Source: Haemophilus influenzae
GTDB lineage: Bacteria > Pseudomonadota > Gammaproteobacteria > Enterobacterales > Pasteurellaceae
Reading direction: 5' to 3'
Assembly (NCBI RefSeq): GCF_019703545.1
Contig: NZ_AP018771.1
Span: 744,001-808,000, forward strand
Length of the DNA: 64,000 nt
Shown here: positions 56,955-64,000 of the stretch, one piece after another
Layout: each line of letters opens with the position of its first letter
Numbering within the stretch: the first letter of the stretch is position 1
Notes under the pieces: generated by a model
The model's database searches: none
Told to the model about the DNA's origin: nothing
The model's input: only the letters and a program-made list of their open reading frames with translations
Translations under genes and position numbers: made by a program

Positions 56955-57068
56955 CCCCATCACTTAATCCGATTGGAAGGTGATGAAAAGCAACCGCACT
57001 TAAACAATGGTAAGAGGAGCGAAGCGAGTCAAACCACCCAAAATAAGCAGTGGGATTAAGTGATGGGG
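56955..57068 (+). other. Intervening sequence in 23S helix 25
   Basis: A 114-base insertion bounded by a perfect 16-bp inverted repeat, CCCCATCACTTAATCC (56955-56970) and its complement (57053-57068). It replaces the short helix 25 seen in E. coli. H. influenzae is known to have an insertion of about 112 bases here, cut out by RNase III without religation. It contains an uptake-signal core (56993-57001). Confidence 0.88.
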
Positions 57069-57488
57069 TGACTGCGTACCTTTTGTATAATGGGTCAGCG
57101 ACTTATATTTTGTAGCGAGGTTAACTGAATAGGGGAGCCGAAGGGAAACCGAGTCTTAACTGGGCGAGTAGTTGCAAGGTATAGACCCGAAACCCGGTGA
57201 TCTAGCCATGGGCAGGTTGAAGGTTGGGTAACACTAACTGGAGGACCGAACCGACTAATGTTGAAAAATTAGCGGATGACTTGTGGCTGGGGGTGAAAGG
57301 CCAATCAAACCGGGAGATAGCTGGTTCTCCCCGAAATCTATTTAGGTAGAGCCTTGAGGTGACACCTTTGGGGGTAGAGCACTGTTTCGGCTAGGGGGCC
57401 ATCCCGGCTTACCAACCCGATGCAAACTACGAATACCAAAGAGTGATACTCAGGAGACACACGGCGGGTGCTAACGTCCGTCGTGGAG

Positions 57489-57521
<33 letters not shown>

Positions 57522-57568
57522 CAAGTCTATATTAAGTGGGAAACGAAGTGGGAAGGCTTAGACAGCTA

Positions 57569-57600
<32 letters not shown>

Positions 57601-57682
57601 GAAAGCGTAATAGCTCACTAGTCGAGTCGGCCTGCGCGGAAGATGTAACGGGGCTGAAATATAGCACCGAAGCTGCGGCATC

Positions 57683-57807
57683 AGGCGTATCACTAATACG
57701 CCTTACGATTAACAAGCTAGAATGGTGCGAAGCGACATGAAAGGTTGTTCAAGCAACCCGAACGTTGAGTCGGGCATCTTAGAGTGAGGATTATTAGTGA
57801 TACGCCT
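57683..57807 (+). other. Intervening sequence in 23S helix 45
   Basis: A 125-base insertion bounded by a perfect 16-bp inverted repeat, AGGCGTATCACTAATA (57683-57698) and its complement (57792-57807). It fits the known second H. influenzae insertion of about 121-123 bases in helix 45. Confidence 0.88.
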
Positions 57808-58523
57808 GTTGGGTAGGGGAGCGTTGTGTAAGCGGAAGAAGGTTCATCGAGAGGTGGGCTGGACGTATCACAAGTGCGAATGCTGACATAAGTAACGATA
57901 AAACGGGTGAAAAACCCGTTCGCCGGAAGACCAAGGGTTCCTGTCCAACGTTAATCGGGGCAGGGTGAGTCGGCTCCTAAGGCGAGGCTGAAAAGCGTAG
58001 TCGATGGGAAACAGGTTAATATTCCTGTACTTGGTAAAGCTGCGATGTGGGGACGGAGTAGGTTAGGTTATCGCACTGTTGGATATGTGCGTTTAAGTTG
58101 GTAGGTGGGAAGTTTAGGCAAATCCGGACTTCCTTAACACAGAGAGATGATGACGAGGCTCTACGGAGCTGAAGTAACTGATACCACACTTCCAGGAAAA
58201 GCCACTAAGCGAAAGGCTTTACTAAACCGTACTGAAAACCGACACAGGTGGTCAGGTAGAGAATACTCAGGCGCTTGAGAGAACTCGGGTGAAGGAACTA
58301 GGCAAAATAGCACCGTAACTTCGGGAGAAGGTGCGCCGGCGTAGATTGTAAGGGCTAGCCCCTGAAGGTTGAACCGGTCGAAGATACCAGCTGGCTGCAA
58401 CTGTTTATTAAAAACACAGCACTCTGCAAACACGAAAGTGGAGGTATAGGGTGTGATGCCTGCCCGGTGCTGGAAGGTTAATTGATGGTGTAATCGCAAG
58501 AGAAGCACCTGATCGAAGCCCCA

Positions 58524-58605
<82 letters not shown>

Positions 58606-58977
58606 TGATGGCCAGGCTGTCTCCACCCGAGACTCAGTGAAATTGAAATCGCCGTGAAGATGCGGTGTACCCGCGGCTAGACGGAAAGACCCCGTGAACC
58701 TTTACTATAGCTTGACACTGAACATTGAATTTTGATGTGTAGGATAGGTGGGAGCCTTTGAAGCAGTGACGCCAGTCATTGTGGAGGCGACCTTGAAATA
58801 CCACCCTTTAACGTTTGATGTTCTAACGAAGATGACGAAACGTGGTCTCGGACAGTGTCTGGTGGGTAGTTTGACTGGGGCGGTCTCCTCCCAAAGCGTA
58901 ACGGAGGAGCACGAAGGTTTGCTAATCACGGTCGGACATCGTGAGGTTAGTGCAATGGTATAAGCAAGCTTAACTGC

Positions 58978-59030
<53 letters not shown>

Positions 59031-59031
59031 T

Positions 59032-59087
<56 letters not shown>

Positions 59088-59116
59088 ACCGCCCAAGAGT
59101 TCATATCGACGGCGGT

Positions 59117-59159
<43 letters not shown>

Positions 59160-59160
59160 T

Positions 59161-59194
<34 letters not shown>

Positions 59195-59526
59195 TGGTAC
59201 GCGAGCTGGGTTTAGAACGTCGTGAGACAGTTCGGTCCCTATCTGCCGTGGGCGTAGGATGATTGATTGGGGCTGCTCCTAGTACGAGAGGACCGGAGTG
59301 GACGCATCACTGGTGTTCCAGTTGTCTCGCCAGAGGCATTGCTGGGTAGCTAAATGCGGAAGAGATAAGTGCTGAAAGCATCTAAGCACGAAACTTGCCA
59401 AGAGATGAGTCATCCCTGACTTTAAGTCAGTAAGGGTTGTTGTAGACTACGACGTAGATAGGTCTGGTGTGTAAGTGTAGTGATACATTGAGCTAACAGA
59501 TACTAATTGCCCGAGAGGCTTAACTA

Positions 59527-59769
59527 TACAACGCTCAAGTGTTTTTGGGAGCTAAGTGAAGTAAGAGATGAAAAGCGAAGCAAATAAAAGTAGAGCGGAA
59601 ACCGAAGTAAAAGACTAAACAAAGAAAAGTAAGTATAGAAGACTTAATAGAAAGAAAATTGAGTTCAGCTTGTGACCAATAAGAACGAGTGAAAGGTAGA
59701 GGAAAGACTGAGTAACGAGAGATAAAAGAGACGAGAGATAAAAGAGAAGACGAGTTATCAAAGAATTAT
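59527..59769 (+). other. Long purine-rich 23S-5S spacer
   Basis: About 243 bases, strongly A/G-biased on this strand, with a near-tandem ACGAGAGATAAAAGAG duplication around 59716-59748. It holds the 3' arm of the 23S processing stem at its start and no tRNA. E. coli has only about 90 bases here. Confidence 0.7.
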
Positions 59770-59885
59770 CCTGGCGGCGATAGTGCGGTGGACCCACCTG
59801 AGACCATACCGAACTCAGAAGTGAAACGCTGTAATGCCGATGGTAGTGTGGGGTTTCCCCATGTGAGAGTAGGGCACCGCCAGGT
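59770..59885 (+). rRNA. 5S ribosomal RNA
   Basis: CCTGGCGGC at the start pairs with the GCCAGG end, and GACCCACCTGAGACCATACC and GAACTCAGAAGTGAAACGC are conserved 5S segments. Ends are approximate to within a few bases. Confidence 0.93.
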
Positions 59886-59921
59886 TATCAGATACAAATC
59901 TAAATCACATAAAAACAGAAG

Positions 59922-59957
59922 AACCCCGTGTCGAAAGATATGGGGTTTTAGCTTTTG
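59922..59957 (+). terminator. rRNA operon terminator
   Basis: AACCCCGTGTC and GATATGGGGTT (59922-59947) form an 11-bp stem with two wobble pairs and a GAAA tetraloop, followed by TTTAGCTTTT. Confidence 0.85.
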
Positions 59958-60145
59958 GGAATCTACTCATTATTTCATGAAAAGGATTAAAGTAGAAAAT
60001 AGAGATTGTATTTCAATATCAAGTTTTTAGTTTTGTATTGCCTACAATATAGTTTTAATAAATATACCTATTTACATCATTTAGAGTTTTGATTTTTCAT
60101 ATTTTTCAAATAGACTTTATATATTCATTTCTAATCTCCTTCATT

Positions 60146-60730
60146 ATGATTAAAAATTTAGACGAAATAACTTCAAGTATTATCGCTGATCCTCAAAATA
60201 AAGATTTTACAGAACGTGGAATTTTCCCTTTATTTTCGGCTCCTAAAACAGCTCGAATTAATATTGTTGGTCAAGCTCCTGGGTTAAAAGCTGAGCAATC
60301 TCGTTTGTATTGGAATGATAAAAGCGGTGATCGTCTGCGTGAATGGTTGGGAGTAGATTACGATTATTTTTATAATTCTGGGATATTTGCGGTTCTTCCA
60401 ATGGATTTCTATTATCCTGGAAAAGGTAAATCGGGTGACTTACCACCTCGTCAAGGTTTTGCAGAAAGATGGCATCCAATGATTTTAGGGCATCTACCTA
60501 ATATTCAGCTCACTATTCTTATTGGGCAATATGCACAGAAATATTATTTACCCGAAAATAAAGATAATGTAACTAACACTGTTAAAAATTATCGTCAATT
60601 CTTACCGCACTTTATGCCTCTCGTGCACCCTTCCCCACGTAATCAGCTTTGGGTAACAAAGAATCCTTGGTTTGAAGAGCAAGTTATTCCTGAATTACAA
60701 ATTTTAGTCAAACAGATAATTAATAAAGAT
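60146..60730 (+). CDS. Uracil-DNA-glycosylase-superfamily protein
   Basis: About 195 residues. IVGQAPGLKAEQS near the N-terminus and LVHPSPRNQLW near the C-terminus are the two substrate-pocket motifs of the uracil-DNA glycosylase superfamily. The second pattern (HPSPRN) resembles family 4/UdgX-like proteins more than the classical Ung. The frame is open from 60089, but the upstream part is hydrophobic and the ATG at 60146 (MIKNLDEITSS) is more sensible; no good ribosome site is seen. Actual substrate is unproven. Confidence 0.8.
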
Positions 60731-60848
60731 TAAGTTTTTCATTTCTTACGCACACATAGTAATAACAATCTCTTTTACTTTATGGATATAATAAAGCCTA
60801 TATGCACAGGTTTTTTTTTATAACGATAATAATGTTTTAGGAGATTTG

Positions 60849-62645
60849 ATGAAAAATTTCAAATATTTTGCTCAGAGTTATGTGGATTGGGTTATTCGTC
60901 TTGGGCGTCTTCGTTTTTCTCTTTTAGGCGTGATGATTCTAGCGGTTTTAGCCCTTTGTACTCAGATTTTATTTAGTCTATTTATTGTTCATCAGATATC
61001 TTGGGTAGATATTTTTCGTTCGGTAACTTTTGGCTTACTCACTGCGCCTTTTGTTATTTATTTTTTCACTTTATTAGTAGAAAAACTTGAACATTCTCGT
61101 CTTGATCTTTCTAGCTCGGTTAATCGATTGGAAAATGAGGTCGCCGAGCGAATTGCTGCTCAGAAAAAATTATCCCAAGCATTGGAAAAGTTAGAAAAAA
61201 ATAGCCGTGATAAAAGTACCTTACTTGCCACAATAAGCCATGAATTTCGCACGCCATTGAATGGGATTGTCGGGCTTAGCCAGATTTTACTTGATGATGA
61301 ATTGGATGATCTCCAGCGTAATTATTTAAAAACTATCAACATAAGTGCGGTCAGTTTAGGCTATATTTTTAGCGATATTATTGATTTGGAAAAAATTGAT
61401 GCCAGCCGAATTGAATTAAATCGCCAGCCAACAGATTTCCCCGCCTTATTAAACGATATTTATAATTTTGCTAGTTTCCTCGCCAAAGAAAAAAATCTTA
61501 TTTTTTCTTTAGAGCTTGAACCTAATTTGCCTAATTGGTTGAATCTTGATCGTGTTCGCTTGAGCCAAATTTTGTGGAACTTAATTAGTAATGCGGTGAA
61601 GTTTACGGATCAGGGAAATATTATTCTTAAAATTATGAGAAATCAGGATTGTTACCATTTTATTGTGAAAGATACAGGAATGGGGATTTCACCTGAAGAA
61701 CAAAAACATATTTTTGAAATGTATTATCAAGTGAAAGAAAGCCGCCAGCAAAGTGCGGGTAGCGGTATTGGGTTGGCTATTTCTAAAAATCTCGCTCAGT
61801 TAATGGAAGGGGATTTAACAGTTGAAAGTGAGCGAGGAAAAGGCGCGACTTTCCATCTTACTCTCCACGCTCAAGAAATTTCTGAACAAGAATCCGTTAA
61901 GAAAAATATACCATTCTTGAATATTCTTTTAGTGGAAGATGTTGATCTCAATATTATGGTTGCGAAAACTATTTTAGAAAAACTTGGGCATCATGTTGAT
62001 GTTGCGACAAATGGCAAGCAGGCGATTACTTTATTTGAGAAAAATGTTTACGACATTCTATTGCTCGATATTAAATTACCAGATATGAGTGGTTTTGAAA
62101 TTGCCCAATATTTGCGAGAGAACTATGAAAACGGTATTTATGATTTTTTACCGCCAATGATTGCTTTTACCGCGAATGTTATGCAAAGCGAGCAAGAATA
62201 TTTAGAAATGGGCATGGATGGCGTATTACGTAAACCCATTTCAATTAAGGATTTACACCATTGTCTACAGCAATTTTTTGCAGATGAAAGCGAATCTATT
62301 ATAGAAATGAATGATGATAATGAGCTTTCAGAACAGTTTGATTTAGCGCTGATAGAAACACTTGGAAAAAAACAAATTTTAGAAAATTTATCTTTATTCA
62401 AACAAACTATGCCAAATTATCTTGCTCAATTATCAAAAGATAATATGAAAGAAACAGAAGATATCGCCCATAAAATTAAAGGTGCAGCGGCATCGGTAGG
62501 GTTAAATCATTTACGTCAATTAGCGGATACTTTAGAAAGTGCGGCTAAAAATTCTGATGTTTTTAATTGTGGAGAATTGATTGATGAAATTGGGAATCTT
62601 TGGTTAGATGATGTGGAGGATTTGCTTAAATTTTGTAAATTTTAA
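60849..62645 (+). CDS. arcB: ArcB, anoxic redox sensor kinase, PAS-less form
   Basis: A 598-residue tripartite sensor kinase for ArcA. Two N-terminal membrane helices (about 23-48 and 56-76) lead to a coiled linker. The kinase domain has His131 (HEFRTPLNG), the receiver has Asp near 410 (LLLDIKLPDMSG) and the HPt domain has His near 541 (AHKIKGAAAS). E. coli ArcB has 778 residues; the PAS domain with its redox Cys between membrane and kinase is absent here, as known for H. influenzae. TAGGAG supports the ATG at 60849; an in-frame TTG lies directly before it. Confidence 0.94.
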   Translation: MKNFKYFAQSYVDWVIRLGRLRFSLLGVMILAVLALCTQILFSLFIVHQISWVDIFRSVTFGLLTAPFVIYFFTLLVEKLEHSRLDLSSSVNRLENEVAERIAAQKKLSQALEKLEKNSRDKSTLLATISHEFRTPLNGIVGLSQILLDDELDDLQRNYLKTINISAVSLGYIFSDIIDLEKIDASRIELNRQPTDFPALLNDIYNFASFLAKEKNLIFSLELEPNLPNWLNLDRVRLSQILWNLISNAVKFTDQGNIILKIMRNQDCYHFIVKDTGMGISPEEQKHIFEMYYQVKESRQQSAGSGIGLAISKNLAQLMEGDLTVESERGKGATFHLTLHAQEISEQESVKKNIPFLNILLVEDVDLNIMVAKTILEKLGHHVDVATNGKQAITLFEKNVYDILLLDIKLPDMSGFEIAQYLRENYENGIYDFLPPMIAFTANVMQSEQEYLEMGMDGVLRKPISIKDLHHCLQQFFADESESIIEMNDDNELSEQFDLALIETLGKKQILENLSLFKQTMPNYLAQLSKDNMKETEDIAHKIKGAAASVGLNHLRQLADTLESAAKNSDVFNCGELIDEIGNLWLDDVEDLLKFCKF

Positions 62646-62708
62646 TATCATAAGGTAGTTGTGTAAAGATTATTTAAATGTGATTTAAAGATAATAAAGA
62701 GGCTTAAA

Positions 62709-62801
62709 ATGGGAAAATCAAATTTTATTTTAATTAGTAAAACTTTTCAAATTTCTCCGTTATTTACCTTTATATTAAAGGGAATTGATTTTGCTTTTTA
62801 A
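62709..62801 (+). CDS. Possible 30-residue peptide between arcB and rclC
   Basis: A short frame beginning MGKSNFILIS and ending GIDFAF, with AGAGG seven bases before the ATG. It is hydrophobic and of no family I recognise. The surrounding 62646-62858 gap is otherwise AT-rich with no gene. It may be a chance frame. Confidence 0.2.
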   Translation: MGKSNFILISKTFQISPLFTFILKGIDFAF

Positions 62802-62858
62802 TATTAAAGCGAGTAGAATTAGGCTCTCAATTTTATTTACTTTGATGTGGAAATTTAT

Positions 62859-63488
62859 ATGTCAGTATTTAATACATTTGTTGAATTTGTCGCGAGAATT
62901 GTTGCACCAATGCAGCGTCAATTTATTAATTTTATCCGTATTGCTATTTTTATTGTAATGGCATGGATCGGTGGTTTGAAAGTTTGTCAATATGAGGCAG
63001 ATGGAATTGCTCACTTTGTATCAAATAGCCCGTTTTTTAGCTATATGTATGAAAAAGGGCCAAATTTAGTGCCGAATGATAAAGGAGAGTTAGTGATGGA
63101 ATATACACTACACAAAAATCCTGAAGGAAAAATGGTTGCAAAAAACATCGAATGGCATAAAGAAAATGGCACCTATACGGCTTCTTACATTATTGGAGCA
63201 ATTATTGTTACTGTTGGTATTCTTACTTTAGCTGGTATTTGGAATGCAACGGCAGGTTTAGCAGGAGGCCTACTGACATTTGGCATGTCAATAGTCACGC
63301 TGTCATTTTTAATCACAACGCCCGAGGCTTGGGTGCCTAATCTAGGTGGAGATTTACCAACGCCAGCCTATGGTTTCCCTTATTTATCTGGAGTTGGTCG
63401 TTTAGTGATTAAAGATATTATTATGATGGCAGGTGGCTTAACAGCTGCAGCAGAGTGTGCAAATCGAATTTTAGCACGTAAAAAATAA
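62859..63488 (+). CDS. YkgB/RclC-family inner-membrane protein
   Basis: A 209-residue membrane protein of the DUF417 family, which includes E. coli RclC of the reactive-chlorine resistance system. Four membrane segments are visible: RIAIFIVMAWIGGLKVCQYEADGIAHFVSN-type start, then about 105-125, 130-150 and 180-200. GRLVIKDIIMMAGGL is conserved. The ATG at 62859 is preferred over an in-frame GTG at 62847. No rclA, rclB or rclR is nearby. Confidence 0.85.
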   Translation: MSVFNTFVEFVARIVAPMQRQFINFIRIAIFIVMAWIGGLKVCQYEADGIAHFVSNSPFFSYMYEKGPNLVPNDKGELVMEYTLHKNPEGKMVAKNIEWHKENGTYTASYIIGAIIVTVGILTLAGIWNATAGLAGGLLTFGMSIVTLSFLITTPEAWVPNLGGDLPTPAYGFPYLSGVGRLVIKDIIMMAGGLTAAAECANRILARKK

Positions 63489-63584
63489 GTTTATCGATAT
63501 AAAAATAAAACAGCTCCAAGTATAAATTGGCGCTGTTTTTATTATCACGACTAGTTAAATATTGACCAGTATGTTTTGTATTAT

Positions 63585-63615
63585 TAATTCATAATTCATA
63601 ATTCATAATTCATAA
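63585..63615. repeat. Heptanucleotide repeat (TTCATAA)4
   Basis: Four tandem TTCATAA units plus partial copies, in the gap between the convergent rclC-family gene and hsdR. It is not in a promoter or coding region that I can identify. Confidence 0.85.
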
Positions 63616-63666
63616 TGCCTTTATGTCTTAATAAGGTGTCTAATTGTTGATATATTAAATTTAAAT

Positions 63667-64000
63667 CTAAATCTTTCCACCAACCCCTTTAAATTTCTCT
63701 ACAAATGCAGCAATTTTTTGGAAAATCGTCTGTTTTTTAGTGAGATATTGTGGATTAAGTGGACTCATTTTTGGCAATACTTCATTAAGTGCCGTGCCGT
63801 TTTCACTGGCATATTCGCGTTTTAATGAAGTGCTGATATAGCGTTTTGCTGCATCGACATTCAAATTTTCTTCTTGAATTAGGGCTTCTGCTTCTTTTTG
63901 TTGCTCATTCTGGGCAAAAAGGAAAAAGGCATCAATCAAGCTTGCTTTATCGGGAATATCATTTAAATTTGTTTGGTTGATAAAATCGACAATCAAGCTC
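63667..64000 (-). CDS. HsdR, type I restriction subunit, C-terminal end only
   Basis: The last 110 codons of a type I restriction endonuclease subunit; the frame is open to the right edge. The C-terminal helical domain is recognised from [31 protein letters not shown] and [24 protein letters not shown], typical of EcoR124-type HsdR. The start, nuclease and helicase domains lie outside. hsdM and hsdS probably lie further upstream on the minus strand. Confidence 0.85.
   Translation of the reverse strand, partial: SLIVDFINQTNLNDIPDKASLIDAFFLFAQNEQQKEAEALIQEENLNVDAAKRYISTSLKREYASENGTALNEVLPKMSPLNPQYLTKKQTIFQKIAAFVEKFKGVGGKI

Noticed and set aside
60089..60145. Hydrophobic 19-residue N-terminal extension of the uracil-glycosylase-like protein
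   Set aside because: No ribosome site, and cytoplasmic DNA repair proteins do not carry such a segment; the next ATG is more likely.

Overview
The window is chromosomal DNA of Haemophilus influenzae or a very close relative. Three things show this. The DNA-uptake 9-mer AAGTGCGGT and its complement recur dozens of times, often as inverted pairs behind genes. The base composition is AT-rich. The gene order (hxuCBA, opsX/kdkA, lgtC, exbB-exbD-tonB, ssb/uvrA, hap, queA-tgt, yajC-secDF, mltF, deaD-nlpI-pnp, nhaA, guaBA, birA, rrn, arcB) is that of the H. influenzae chromosome, as I recall it. No search was run, so names rest on sequence recognition.

Layout. 1-6407 (minus): haem-haemopexin locus hxuC-hxuB-hxuA; hxuA runs off the left edge. 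An (AAT)9 tract lies just upstream of hxuC and a hexanucleotide tract lies inside it. 6729-10187: lipooligosaccharide genes opsX and kdkA, then rdgB and an lgtC-type glycosyltransferase behind eight GACA repeats. 10346-13593: tRNA-Ser(GGA), a frameshifted RelE-type toxin remnant, raiA, bamC, dapA, bcp. 13762-15465: exbB-exbD-tonB with a Fur-like site; this complex energises HxuC. 15643-19134: divergent ssb and uvrA sharing a LexA-type site. 19453-24233: the Hap autotransporter and a small lipoprotein. 24357-26942: queA and tgt, with a candidate type I toxin-antitoxin locus between them. 27032-30796: a single-chain restriction-modification-specificity protein with nine G residues at the junction of its two target-recognition halves. 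30823-36457: hemerythrin-like and TusA-like proteins, yajC-secD-secF, an AI-2E-family permease, an ArsC-family protein. 36525-44059: arfA with an intragenic terminator hairpin, two small unknown genes, mltF, deaD, nlpI, pnp. 44241-54038: a 5'-truncated glycosyltransferase relic, a YhcH-family protein, brnQ, nhaA, an Lrp-family regulator, an EamA permease, guaB-guaA, birA. 54137-59947: a complete rRNA operon (16S, tRNA-Glu(TTC), 23S with two intervening sequences, 5S). 60146-64000: a uracil-DNA-glycosylase-family protein, arcB, an rclC/YkgB-family protein, and the C-terminal end of a type I restriction HsdR.

Themes. Iron and haem acquisition (HxuCBA plus ExbBD-TonB), surface structure (OpsX, KdkA, LgtC, Hap) and repeat-mediated switching run through the window. 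Simple-sequence tracts sit at hxuC (two), lgtC, the R-M-S gene and near the right edge. The most interesting candidates are the poly-G switch that would remove the second recognition domain of the R-M-S enzyme, and the uncatalogued toxin/antisense locus between queA and tgt.
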